This document shows positions 26,265-35,049 of a stretch of DNA of 64,000 nucleotides, in pieces; the first letter of the stretch is position 1; each line of letters starts with the position of its first letter. A program made the position numbers and the translations under genes. This stretch comes from Haloprofundus marisrubri. Lineage in GTDB: Archaea > Halobacteriota > Halobacteria > Halobacteriales > Haloferacaceae. Location of the stretch: assembly GCF_001469955.1 (NCBI RefSeq), contig NZ_LOPU01000018.1, forward strand, positions 808,001 through 872,000. The letters run 5' to 3'. The notes beneath the pieces were generated by a model. The model made no database searches, was not told where the DNA came from, and saw only the letters and a program-made list of their open reading frames with translations.

Positions 26265-27095
26265 TTATTTGCCGAACACGCGCGAGACGTTTCGAGCGAC
26301 GCGCCACCCGGCGTCACGCGCCCACGGCGGTAGATGGCCACCGAGAACGAGCGCACGGCCCTGCATCCCGACGGGGTAGCGCTCGCGTGGTTTCGGCGCG
26401 CTGGCGGCGCGGACGATGGTCGTCGCCACTTCGTCGGCGTCGCCGCCGAGGTCGGTGAGGTCCGGCAACCAGTAGTCGAGCATCCGGTAGAGGTCGGCGT
26501 AGCGGCCGCCCTCGGCGAGTCGGTCGTCGAGGTCCGAGAAGATATCGTCGACGAAACCGGTGCCGACGACGCCGGGTTCGACGAGAATCGCGTCGACGTC
26601 GAACGGTTCGAGTTCGGCACGGAGCGCCTCTATCCAGCCTTCGACGGCGAACTTCGAGGCGGTGTAGGCGGCCATCCCCGGAAGCGGGTAGCGGCCGACG
26701 ACGCTCGATAGCGCGACGACGCGACCGATTTCGGACTCGCGGAGGTGCGGAATCGCCGCGCGCGTCACGCGGTGCATCCCGACGACGTTCACCTCCAAGA
26801 GGTCGGAGACGTCCTCGGCGTCGGTCTCCTCGACGGCACCGAGGTGGCCGACCCCGGCGTTGTTGACGACGCAGTCGAGGCGACCCGCCTCCTCGGCGAC
26901 GTCGTCGACGACCGACCCCGCGTTCTCGTCGGTCACGTCGAGGACGGCCGTCTCACAGCCGTCGTCTTCGAGCGGTTCGAGCGCTTCCTCGTCGAGACCC
27001 GTCGCGTAGACGGTCCAGTCGGCGTTTGCGAAGGCGCGCGCCGCCCGTCGTCCGATACCCTCGTCGCATCCGGTGATGAGTACGACCCGTGTCAC
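26265..27095 (-). CDS. SDR family oxidoreductase
   Basis: 276 residues from GTG 27095 (VTRVVLITGCDEGIG). It has the cofactor loop TGCDEGIG, NNAG, Ser in ALSSVVG and YTASKF. The C-terminal ~80 residues (TIVRAASAPKPRERYPVG, then HLPPWARDAGWRVARNV) resemble 17-beta-hydroxysteroid or retinol-type SDRs acting on lipophilic substrates. Convergent with YbjQ, 43 bp between stops. Confidence 0.85.
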   Translation of the reverse strand: MTRVVLITGCDEGIGRRAARAFANADWTVYATGLDEEALEPLEDDGCETAVLDVTDENAGSVVDDVAEEAGRLDCVVNNAGVGHLGAVEETDAEDVSDLLEVNVVGMHRVTRAAIPHLRESEIGRVVALSSVVGRYPLPGMAAYTASKFAVEGWIEALRAELEPFDVDAILVEPGVVGTGFVDDIFSDLDDRLAEGGRYADLYRMLDYWLPDLTDLGGDADEVATTIVRAASAPKPRERYPVGMQGRALVLGGHLPPWARDAGWRVARNVSRVFGK

Positions 27096-27286
27096 GTCCC
27101 CCGATACTCGGGTTCGGGATATAAAACGGGGCGTGTGGTGGCATCGCGTGCGACTCGCGTCGCTGCGAACCGCGTGTCTATTCGGAGACCTCACCGATGC
27201 GGACTCCGTGGCAATGCGGATTCCTCGCCGACGCGGACGCCGTGTCACCGACGAACCGCTTTGTCGCTGGAGGCGCTAGAGACGCT

Positions 27287-27793
27287 ATGGCACACGTCGA
27301 AACCGTCTTTCTCGCCCGGGAGAACAGCGCGCCGATGGAGGAAGTCGACAGCGTCGACGCCGTCGACGGGGGTCTCAGCGGCGACCGATACCAGACCGGC
27401 CGCGGCTACTACTCGCCGTACGACGTCTGCGAGGTGACGCTCATCGAAGGCGAAGCTATCGACGAGATACGCGAGGAGTTCGGCATCGACCTCACCGACG
27501 GCCGTCATCGTCGAAATATCGTCACCCGCGGCGTGGAGGTTCACGACCTCTTGCACACGACGTTCCGCGTCGGCGACGCGCTTCTCAGAGGGACTCGTCC
27601 ACGCCCGCCCTGCGCACACGTCGAACAGGTCGCCGGCGAGGAGGGCGTCGCACGGGCGCTGAAGAATAGACGAGGTGGGGTCTGTGCCGACGTCGTCGAA
27701 CCGGGAACGATTCGCGCCGGCGACGAACTGAAAGTCGTCGAAGAAAACCCCAGAACGATGGGTCGGAAGATAGCCGAACGGTTGGGTCTCTGA
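27287..27793 (+). CDS. MOSC domain protein
   Basis: 168 residues from ATG 27287. DGGLSGDRYQTGRGYYSP, LTDGRHRRNIVTRGVEVHDL and the conserved Cys in PRPPCAHVEQV match stand-alone MOSC proteins, which handle molybdenum cofactor or its sulfuration. It converges with the formate-dehydrogenase-like molybdoenzyme gene, 10 bp between stops, which makes a molybdenum-related role plausible. Confidence 0.87.
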   Translation: MAHVETVFLARENSAPMEEVDSVDAVDGGLSGDRYQTGRGYYSPYDVCEVTLIEGEAIDEIREEFGIDLTDGRHRRNIVTRGVEVHDLLHTTFRVGDALLRGTRPRPPCAHVEQVAGEEGVARALKNRRGGVCADVVEPGTIRAGDELKVVEENPRTMGRKIAERLGL

Positions 27794-27803
27794 GGCGGGT
27801 TTC

Positions 27804-29981
27804 TCACTCGTCGTCGATACGCGAAACCCGAACGGCGGCGTGTTTGTACTCGGGAATCTTCGCCACCGGGTCGAGAGCGTCGCCCGTAAGTCGGTTCGCC
27901 AGCGGGTCGGCGTCGTGAAACGCCAGAAACACCGTTCCCTGCCGGATTGCGGGGGTGACGGCGGCGACGACGGCGACGCGCCCGCGCTCGTTTTCGACCC
28001 GTACCTCGTCGCCGTCGACGATATCGCGCGCCTCGGCGTCGGTAGGGTGTATCTGGAGCGCTGGCGTGCCTCGAAGGCGAGTCAACACCCCCGAGCGACG
28101 AGTTATCGCGCCGCTGTTGAACTGCTGGAGCACCCGTCCGGTGGTCAACACGAGTTCGTCGTCGTCGACGGCGTCCGCCGGAGGGACGTGTTCGACGACG
28201 CGCAGCGAGGCGGTCTTCGACCCGTTTTCGAATCGGTCGGTGTGGAGGACGGCGATTCCTTCGCCTTCGATGCTCCGCCCGCCACTCTCACTCCCATCCT
28301 CGCTCGCGGCGTCGAAGGGCCACCGTTGGCTCCAGGTACCGATACCGGCGTAGGACATGCCCGCGTACTGGGGGACGGTCCGGGTTATTTCCTCGAAGAC
28401 GGCTTCCGGGTCGCCGTAGTCGAACTGCTCGGAACGGTCGTCGCCCGACGCGAGTTCGTCGTCTGGCCCGAACTCGTCGTCTGGCCCGAACTCGTCGTCT
28501 CCGCAGCCGCGAACACGCCCGACGAGACGTTGGCCGAGAGCACAGAGCACGTCGAAATCGCGACGGGCCTCTCCCGGCAGGTCGGCGTTGGGTCGCATCC
28601 GCATCACCTGCCGGTCGGTGTTGGTAACCGTGCCTGACTTCTCGGCCCACGCGCTCCCCGGAAGGACGACGTCGGCGTGTTCGGCCGTCTCGGTCACGAA
28701 GAGGTCGAGGACGACGAGACAGTCGAGGGCGTCCAGTTTCTCGGCGATGCGAGTCGCGTTCGGTTCCGTAATCGCGGGGTTCTCGCCGAAGACGAACGCC
28801 CCGCGGACCGAATCACCGAAGGCGTGTGTGAGTTCGACTTCGGTCAGACCGGGTGTCTCCGGTGGGGCGACACCCCACTCGTCGGCGAGGGCCTGTCGAG
28901 CCTCACCGTCGGTGACGTCGCGGTAGCCCGGTAGCGTGTCGGGGAGTGCGCCGACGTCGCCGGCACCTTGGACGTTGTTCTGGCCTCGGAGCGGGTTGAC
29001 GCCCGTCCCGCGCCGACCGACGTTCCCGGTCAGGAGTGCAAGGTTGAGCAGTGCGTGGACGTTGTCGGTGCCGTAGTGGTGTTGGCTCGTTCCCATCCCG
29101 GTGACGATGGCGGCGCGGTCGGCCTCGCCGTAGGCCCGTGCCGCCGCACGGACGTCGGCGGTGTCGACGCCCGAGAGGTCGGCGTTCGCATCCACGTCGA
29201 CCGCGTCGAGAAACTCGCGGAGCGTTTCGAACCCAGTCGTCCGTTCGGCGACGAACGCGTCGTCGACGAGGCCTTCATTCAAAACGACGGCCGCGAGTGC
29301 GTTCAACAGTGGGATGTCGTGACCCGGTTTGACGGGGAGGTGGTGGTCGGCGGCCGCCGTGGTCGCCGTCTCCCGCGGGTCGACGTGAATCAGCGTCGCG
29401 CCCGCCGAGAGCGCGGGCCGGAGATACGATTGGAAGATGATGGGGTGGTTCTCGGCGGGGTTCGCGCCGACGACGAGAAACACGTCGGCTTCGGTGAGGT
29501 CGTCCAGCGAGTTCGTCATCGCGCCCGCCCCGAACCGCTCGCGCATCGCCGCGACGGTCGACGAGTGACAGAGACGTGCGCAGTTGTCGACGTTGTTCGT
29601 CCCGAGCAGGCGTGCGAGTTTCTGGAGGAGGTAGTTCTCCTCGTTCGTGCAGTTCGAGGAGGCGAAGAAGGCGAGCGAGTCGGGGCCGAACTCGTCGACA
29701 ATTCGGCCGAACTCCCGTTCGACCCGCGAGAGCGCCACCTCCCACGTTGTCGGTACGAGTACTCCGTTCTCGCGGACCAGCGGTCGGGTGAGTCTGTCGT
29801 CGTCGACGACGTGGTCGAACGCGGCCGCCCCCTTGACGCAGATTTCTCCGCGACGATTGACCGGGCCGCGCCACCCGAGCGACCCCCGTTTCTTCGGACT
29901 GTACTGGATGCCGCAGCCGACGCCGCAGAACGGACAGACGCTCTCGGCGGGCGCGAACGTACGGTCGGGCGTGTCGGTCAT
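27804..29981 (-). CDS. Molybdopterin oxidoreductase, formate dehydrogenase alpha-like
   Basis: 725 residues from ATG 29981. The N-terminal 4Fe-4S site is CPFCGVGCGI ... GEICVKG. The bis-MGD domains follow, with the molybdenum-ligand region NCARLCHSSTVAAM in which Cys replaces selenocysteine; this favours FdhF/FdhA-type formate dehydrogenase over nitrate reductase. The C-terminal MGD domain has LTTGRVLQQFNSGAITRRSG. No small subunits or NADH-linked partners are adjacent, and there is no Tat signal, so it is a cytoplasmic enzyme. A short DDEFGP repeat is inserted at ~495-510. Confidence 0.85.
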   Translation of the reverse strand: MTDTPDRTFAPAESVCPFCGVGCGIQYSPKKRGSLGWRGPVNRRGEICVKGAAAFDHVVDDDRLTRPLVRENGVLVPTTWEVALSRVEREFGRIVDEFGPDSLAFFASSNCTNEENYLLQKLARLLGTNNVDNCARLCHSSTVAAMRERFGAGAMTNSLDDLTEADVFLVVGANPAENHPIIFQSYLRPALSAGATLIHVDPRETATTAAADHHLPVKPGHDIPLLNALAAVVLNEGLVDDAFVAERTTGFETLREFLDAVDVDANADLSGVDTADVRAAARAYGEADRAAIVTGMGTSQHHYGTDNVHALLNLALLTGNVGRRGTGVNPLRGQNNVQGAGDVGALPDTLPGYRDVTDGEARQALADEWGVAPPETPGLTEVELTHAFGDSVRGAFVFGENPAITEPNATRIAEKLDALDCLVVLDLFVTETAEHADVVLPGSAWAEKSGTVTNTDRQVMRMRPNADLPGEARRDFDVLCALGQRLVGRVRGCGDDEFGPDDEFGPDDELASGDDRSEQFDYGDPEAVFEEITRTVPQYAGMSYAGIGTWSQRWPFDAASEDGSESGGRSIEGEGIAVLHTDRFENGSKTASLRVVEHVPPADAVDDDELVLTTGRVLQQFNSGAITRRSGVLTRLRGTPALQIHPTDAEARDIVDGDEVRVENERGRVAVVAAVTPAIRQGTVFLAFHDADPLANRLTGDALDPVAKIPEYKHAAVRVSRIDDE
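28456..28500. repeat. 18-bp direct repeat within fdh-like gene (2.5 copies)
   Basis: TCGTCGTCTGGCCCGAAC occurs exactly at 28456 and 28474, with a half copy at 28492. On the coding strand it gives the acidic surface loop DDEFGPDDEFGPDDE, probably a recent in-frame duplication in a variable loop of the molybdoenzyme. Confidence 0.9.
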
Positions 29982-30096
29982 CGGGGGAGAGTGCGGACCG
30001 CGTCGAAATAGGCGTTCGCCGCGGGCGGCGGAATCGTCGTGCAAATTGACTAGTAAGAATATCAATATTTTTGACACCGCGCGAAACTGACAGCGT

Positions 30097-31161
30097 ATGG
30101 ACCACACAGACGAACCCCCAACGTACGGTGTCGGGTTCGACGTTGTGGTCGCCACTGCCGTCCATCTGGTGTTCGCCGGACTCCTGACGTACCTGCTCGG
30201 CCGCTCCGTCACGCTCCTGTTCCGCGGGGCACCGGCGGTGTTCGCCGACATGCAGACGCTCTCTCTTCCGTTTGCAGTCTCCGCGCTCGTCGTCGCCGTC
30301 TTTCTTGCCGCTGTCGGCTACCGACGCGTCGACGCACCACCCGAAACGGTGGGTGAGACTCGGACGACTGGGCGGGCGGTCGAACTCGTCGCGGAAGCGG
30401 CCTCGCGGGTGAACGTCACAGCGCCGAGGGTGCGCGTGGCGACGACGCCAGTCCCGAACGTTGTCACTGTGGGTAGCGGCCCCGAGAGAACGCTCGTCGT
30501 GACGACGAAACTGCTCGACACTGTCGACGACGGGACACTCGTGAGTCTCGTCAGCCGCGAACTTCACACGACGGATACGTTCGCCCGAGCGATTCGCTTG
30601 GTTCGGGCCTACACGGTCGTCCCGTACGCGCTTTCGGCCGGCCGACTCAGGCGAGCACGGACACACCATCGAAAACTGCGCGGCGGCGAGAAGCGAAACG
30701 AAAACTTCGCCGGATACGTCTACCTCAGTTATCTGTTCGCCGCGGTTGGCTGTCTCCTCGCCGGCCCGTTCTGGGCCGTCGAATGGTGGGTCGTCGCGTC
30801 ACTCGCCCAACGGCGAACGGTGTACGCCGACCGGGTGGGCGCACTCCTCACCGACACCGAATCGGTCGTCGCCGGACTCGAAGCGAGTGCCGAGGTGGCA
30901 CTCGAACAGACGGGCCGCGACGAAGGGAGTGACACCCCTGCCACGCGCCTCACCACCCTCCTCCCGTACGTCGTGGACCACGACCCACCGTCACCCGAGA
31001 CAGAGGCGTCGACGACGGTCGATTGGGACCGCGTTGACGAGATAGAACGCGAGCAGGGCGACGACGACCCGAAATCGCCCGACCTGCCGCTAGAATCACG
31101 CCTCGTCTCGCCGCACCCACCCCTCGAAGAACGCGTCGGACGACTGTACGAACGCGCGTAG
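30097..31161 (+). CDS. M48/HtpX-like membrane protein with degenerate zinc motif
   Basis: 354 residues. Two N-terminal helices (~14-40 and ~55-75) are followed by a domain whose order (VRVATTPVPNVVTVGSGPERTLVVTTKLLDTVDDGTLVSLVSRELH) is that of M48 peptidases. The HExxH motif should sit where residues 154-158 read RELHT, so both zinc histidines are absent. Two more helices follow (~205-240). It is most likely a catalytically dead relative. A TATA-like CAATATTTTTG lies ~30 bp upstream. It is divergent from the fdh-like gene. Confidence 0.7.
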   Translation: MDHTDEPPTYGVGFDVVVATAVHLVFAGLLTYLLGRSVTLLFRGAPAVFADMQTLSLPFAVSALVVAVFLAAVGYRRVDAPPETVGETRTTGRAVELVAEAASRVNVTAPRVRVATTPVPNVVTVGSGPERTLVVTTKLLDTVDDGTLVSLVSRELHTTDTFARAIRLVRAYTVVPYALSAGRLRRARTHHRKLRGGEKRNENFAGYVYLSYLFAAVGCLLAGPFWAVEWWVVASLAQRRTVYADRVGALLTDTESVVAGLEASAEVALEQTGRDEGSDTPATRLTTLLPYVVDHDPPSPETEASTTVDWDRVDEIEREQGDDDPKSPDLPLESRLVSPHPPLEERVGRLYERA

Positions 31162-31199
31162 TCGGTGTCGAGAAAAAGGGTGGAGAGACGCTCCGACGA

Positions 31200-32165
31200 T
31201 TACGCGTCCGGAAAGATACTCTCGGGCAGGTACGCCGTCACGGTCCAGTTGGGCGCGTCGACGACTTCGCTGATTTTGAGGTCCACTGCCGCCGAACAGA
31301 GGATGTACGCCTCCCCACGCGTCAGGTCTCGTTCGGTGTGGAGATGCTCAATCATGTGCCGAACCGCCTTCTTCGTCGCCTCCATCAGATCACTGTCGAT
31401 ACCGGTCGTGCCGTACATCCGCTCGTCCTGTCCGGTCGGCGTAAATGGACCGTCTGTCTCGAACTGCGGTTGCTCGATGTTCATGTCTTTGCGCACGTCG
31501 AAGCGAGCGGTGACGAACATCGGCGCTTCGACGCCGGTGACACACACTTCGCCGTCGCCCTGTGCGGCGTGGCAGTCGGCAGTCGAAAAGAGGCCGCCTT
31601 CGGCTTCGACGGGGAGGTAGACGGTGGACCCGGCGGTCATGTGTTTGACGTCCATGTTGCCGCCGGTGGCTCTCGGCGGGAGCGTGTCGTGTTCGCCCGA
31701 CTCGCCGGGCGCGACGCCGATGATGCCGGGGAACATATCGAGGGGAATTTCGATGCCGTTGACGAACTCGGCTGTCTCCTCGCCGAGGTCCCAAATGTGA
31801 AGGCCCGCTTCCTCGAAATCTTCAGGAAGTAAGCCGAGACCCATCTCACCGGGCATATACCCTGTAAATCCCCAACCCTTGTGCTCGAAGTCGAGCAGGT
31901 CGACGGCGAGGACGTCGCCGGGTTCTGCTCCCTCGACGGCAACCGGACCGGTGAGGGGGTGCACCGGGTCGAAACTCGCGTTTGCGAGGTCGTCGGCCGT
32001 CGAGTCCTGTGTCACTTGACCGTCGAGGGCGTCTCGACACTCGAACCGCACTACTTCGCCGGGTTCGACGGTCACCGCTGGGTCGAGGCTGTTGTCCCAG
32101 ACGTTGTGGACGTTCTCGTCGTCGTCGCTCAGTTCGTAGTCGACCGTGTACTCGCTTCGAGACAT
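31200..32165 (-). CDS. Acetamidase/formamidase family protein
   Basis: 321 residues, full length. It has HPLTGPVAVEGAEPGDVLAVDLLDFE, the metal-site region MFPGIIGVAPGESGEHDTLPPRATGGNMDVKHM, and STADCHAAQGDGEVCVTGVE. It should hydrolyse short amides such as formamide or acetamide to ammonia and acid in the cytoplasm. A TATA-like CTATTTAC at ~32187-32194 is placed for a leaderless start at 32165. It is divergent from galK. Confidence 0.9.
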   Translation of the reverse strand: MSRSEYTVDYELSDDDENVHNVWDNSLDPAVTVEPGEVVRFECRDALDGQVTQDSTADDLANASFDPVHPLTGPVAVEGAEPGDVLAVDLLDFEHKGWGFTGYMPGEMGLGLLPEDFEEAGLHIWDLGEETAEFVNGIEIPLDMFPGIIGVAPGESGEHDTLPPRATGGNMDVKHMTAGSTVYLPVEAEGGLFSTADCHAAQGDGEVCVTGVEAPMFVTARFDVRKDMNIEQPQFETDGPFTPTGQDERMYGTTGIDSDLMEATKKAVRHMIEHLHTERDLTRGEAYILCSAAVDLKISEVVDAPNWTVTAYLPESIFPDA

Positions 32166-32291
32166 ACGGTATCATGGAACTAGAGAAGTAAATAGCCCGT
32201 GTCGACAGCAGAGACAGGCAGTTTCGGGTGAGTCATCGACTCGGCGGCGGACATACACTGATAGGTTCGGCCCGCGTTCATCACACGAGCA

Positions 32292-33467
32292 ATGTCGGAA
32301 CAACTCGACCAGGCGGCAGACGCGCTCGTCTCCCAGTTCGGCGGCGGTGGCCGAGTCGTCGGCGCGACAGCACCGGGGCGAGTGAACCTCGTCGGCGGCC
32401 ACACCGACTACAACGACGGCTTCGTTCTCCCGGTCGCTATCGACCGCCGAACGGCAGTCGCGGCACGACCCCGTGACGACGACATCGTCCGCGTCCACTC
32501 CGTCGAGTTCGAGGAGACGGCGACGTTCGACTGTTCGAGTCTCGACCCGCCGGAGACCGTCACGTGGGCCGACTACGTGAAAGGCGTCGTCGCGGAGTTG
32601 CGGGAACTCGACGGTGGAGACGCCGTCACCGGTGCGGACCTCGTCGTCGGTGGCGGCGTCCCGCGCGGGGCGGGACTCTCCTCGTCGGCGGCGTTGGAAC
32701 TCGCCGTCGGCGGGGCGCTGGTGGCGGCGTTCGACATCGAGGTCGAACGCCGCTCGCTCGCCGACGTCGCGTGGCGGGCCGAAACCCGATTCGTCGGCCT
32801 CGACTGCGGTATCATGGACCAGTACGCCGTGGCGCTCTGCGAGGCCGACGCTGCGCTGTTTTTAGACTGCCGAGACCGTGAGACCGAACTCGTTTCGTTC
32901 GACGGTGAACGCGCCCGTCTCGTCGTCGTCGACACGAACGTCGAACACGAACTCGTCGACTCGGCGTACAACGACCGTGTCCGCGAGTGCGCGCGTGGCG
33001 TCGACCTGCTGGACGATTACCTCGACACCGAAATCGGGTCGCTCCGCGAGGTCTCTCCCGAAACGCTCGCCGAACACGCCGCTGAAATCCCCGACCCGGT
33101 TCGTCGTCGCTGTCGCCACGTCGTCGCCGAGAACGAACGCGTTCGAGAGGCCGCGTCGGCGCTTCGACGCGATGACTTCGAAACCCTCGGTGAACGGATG
33201 TTCGCCTCCCACGCGAGTCTGCGCGACGACTACGAGGTGAGTTGCGACGAACTGGACCTCGTCGTCGACATCGCCCGCGAAACCGACGGCGTCTACGGGG
33301 CGCGACTGACAGGGGCGGGCTTCGGTGGGTCGGTCGTTGCGCTCGTCACACCGGAGGCTGTCGAGGGTTTCGAGGCGGCGGTCCGACACGAGTATCCGGA
33401 ACGAACCGACGTCGACCCGGACGTGTACGTCTGCGGCGTCGTCGGTGGATACGCGATAGAACGCTGA
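32292..33467 (+). CDS. galK: Galactokinase (GHMP kinase)
   Basis: 391 residues. It carries the galactokinase signature APGRVNLVGGHTDYNDGFVLP, the ATP loop GAGLSSSAALELA and the C-terminal LTGAGFGGSVVALV. The usual Glu of GEHTDYN is Gly36 here, a residue that in known galactokinases contacts the sugar, so the substrate may differ slightly. The product would be galactose-1-phosphate. It converges on the sugar-acid dehydratase gene, which could serve an oxidative sugar route; a shared sugar theme is inferred from this placement. Confidence 0.85.
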   Translation: MSEQLDQAADALVSQFGGGGRVVGATAPGRVNLVGGHTDYNDGFVLPVAIDRRTAVAARPRDDDIVRVHSVEFEETATFDCSSLDPPETVTWADYVKGVVAELRELDGGDAVTGADLVVGGGVPRGAGLSSSAALELAVGGALVAAFDIEVERRSLADVAWRAETRFVGLDCGIMDQYAVALCEADAALFLDCRDRETELVSFDGERARLVVVDTNVEHELVDSAYNDRVRECARGVDLLDDYLDTEIGSLREVSPETLAEHAAEIPDPVRRRCRHVVAENERVREAASALRRDDFETLGERMFASHASLRDDYEVSCDELDLVVDIARETDGVYGARLTGAGFGGSVVALVTPEAVEGFEAAVRHEYPERTDVDPDVYVCGVVGGYAIER

Positions 33468-33600
33468 GCAGCACCTCAAATCAGGTTATACAGCGTTCAT
33501 CAGACGTGGTTTCGCGCATTCCGACCGCTATATGATTCAATACCGCCGATATAACGTGTTTGAGTGGTTCGAGAAGGCTGTTCTCGGATTATCGGTAGAT

Positions 33601-33826
33601 TCGATGACAATCTACGCCTCGTCAAACGTCGTGACACAGAGCGTCACGTGCTCGACGAGATTACGCCTCGTCGAACGAGGGCAAATCAGAGATTCGCTGG
33701 CTCGACGAGATTACGCCTCGTCGAACGAGGGCAAATCAGAGATTCGCTGGCTCGACGAGATTACGCCTCGTCGAACGAGGGCAAATCAGAGATTCGCTGG
33801 CTCGACGAGATTACGCCTCGTCGAAC
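33601..33826. repeat. 50-bp tandem repeat array carrying hairpins, between galK and dehydratase gene
   Basis: The period is exactly 50 bp. CTCGACGAGATTACGCCTCG begins at 33651, 33701, 33751 and 33801; the first three units are identical and the fourth is cut at 33826 inside the dehydratase gene. A diverged copy occupies ~33601-33650. Each unit holds a stem TCGACGAG/CTCGTCGA with a 7-nt loop and an overlapping alternative stem CCTCGT/ACGAGG. The last copy includes the dehydratase stop codon, so the array appears to have grown by duplicating that gene's 3' end and terminator. Confidence 0.95.
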
Positions 33827-35049
33827 AACTCTTCGCCGTCGACCATCCGCTCTTCGACGACGTCCATGTCGAGCGTCACGCCGAGACCGGGCTTTTCGGG
33901 AACCTCGATGTAGCCGTTCTCGATGACGTCCTCTTCGACCAGGTCCTCCCACCAGCCGAGTTCGTAGGAGTGGTACTCGACTGCCAGCGAGTTCGGGATG
34001 GACGCACCGACGTGTGCGGCGGCCATCGTTGCGACGGGTGAGGCGACGTTGTGCATCGCCACCGGCGTGTAGTACGTGTCGGCCATGTCCGCGATTTTCC
34101 GCGTCTCGCGCATGCCGCCGACCTTCGGCAGGTCGGGGGCGATGATGTCGACGGCCTGTTCTTCGAGCAGGCGGCGGTGGCCGTGCTTGCGATAGACGTT
34201 CTCACCGGCGGCGATTGGCGTCGAGGTGAACTGCGTCACCTCACGCTGAACGTCGTGGTTCTCCGGCGGCACGGGGTCTTCGAGCCACCAGACGTCGAAC
34301 TCCTCGATGGATTCGGCGAGACGCTTGGCGCTGCCCGCCGAGAACGTCCAGTGACAGTCGAAGGCGACGTCCGCGCGGTCTTTGACGCGTTCGGTCACTT
34401 TCTCGACGATTTCGGCTTTGTGGCGAATCTCGCCCGGTCGGAGATGGCGGTTCGCGCGGTCCTTTTCGAGTCCCGACGGAACGTCGAGGTCGAACTTCAG
34501 CGCGTCGTAGCCGAGGTCCTCGACGACGCGTTCGGCCTCGTCGGCGCAGGCGTCGGGGTCGGCCTCCTCTTCGGTGTGGCAGTCGCAGTACACGCGGACC
34601 TCGTCGCGGTACTTCCCGCCGAGCAACTGGTAGGCGGGGACGTCGAGAATCTTGCCGGCGACGTCGTGCAGCGCCGTCTCGATACCGGAGATGGCGGTGA
34701 CGGTGACGCCGCCGATGGAGCCTTCGCCGGACATCTTCTGGACGAGGTGTTCGGTGAGTCGGTCGATGTCGAGCGGGTTCTCGCCGACGACGAAGGGCGT
34801 CATCCGCTGGACGAGTTCGGGAACGCCCGCGCCCCAGTACGCCTCACCGGTGCCGACGACGCCCGCGTCGGTGTAGACGCGAACGAGCGTCCACGGGAAG
34901 TTCCCGTCTATCATCGTCGTCTGGACGTCGGTGATTTCGACGTTGCGGGAGCCACCGCGTTCGCCGGTGACGCCCATCGTCTCTGCAGAGAGGTCTCGCA
35001 TCGTGTACTCCGCGTTCGGGTCGTGGAGTTGCGCGTAGTTTCGTGTCAT
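33811..35049 (-). CDS. Enolase-superfamily sugar-acid dehydratase (gluconate/galactonate dehydratase-like)
   Basis: 412 residues from ATG 35049. Mandelate racemase/muconate lactonising family: YDALKFDLDVPSG (KxD-like base), FDCHWTFSAGSAKRLAES (Asp ligand), WWLEDPVPPEN (Glu ligand), PIAAGENVYRKHG and catalytic His in VAMHNVASPVATM. It closely resembles the haloarchaeal gluconate dehydratase of the semiphosphorylative Entner-Doudoroff route as I remember it. A TATA-like CCTTTACTT at ~35070-35078 gives a leaderless start. Its 3' end is the last unit of a tandem repeat array. Confidence 0.85.
   Translation of the reverse strand: MTRNYAQLHDPNAEYTMRDLSAETMGVTGERGGSRNVEITDVQTTMIDGNFPWTLVRVYTDAGVVGTGEAYWGAGVPELVQRMTPFVVGENPLDIDRLTEHLVQKMSGEGSIGGVTVTAISGIETALHDVAGKILDVPAYQLLGGKYRDEVRVYCDCHTEEEADPDACADEAERVVEDLGYDALKFDLDVPSGLEKDRANRHLRPGEIRHKAEIVEKVTERVKDRADVAFDCHWTFSAGSAKRLAESIEEFDVWWLEDPVPPENHDVQREVTQFTSTPIAAGENVYRKHGHRRLLEEQAVDIIAPDLPKVGGMRETRKIADMADTYYTPVAMHNVASPVATMAAAHVGASIPNSLAVEYHSYELGWWEDLVEEDVIENGYIEVPEKPGLGVTLDMDVVEERMVDGEELFDEA

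Noticed and set aside
33601-33826. Possible CRISPR array
   Set aside because: Units are identical over the full 50 bp, with no variable spacers, and the last unit is part of a coding sequence. It is a simple tandem repeat.
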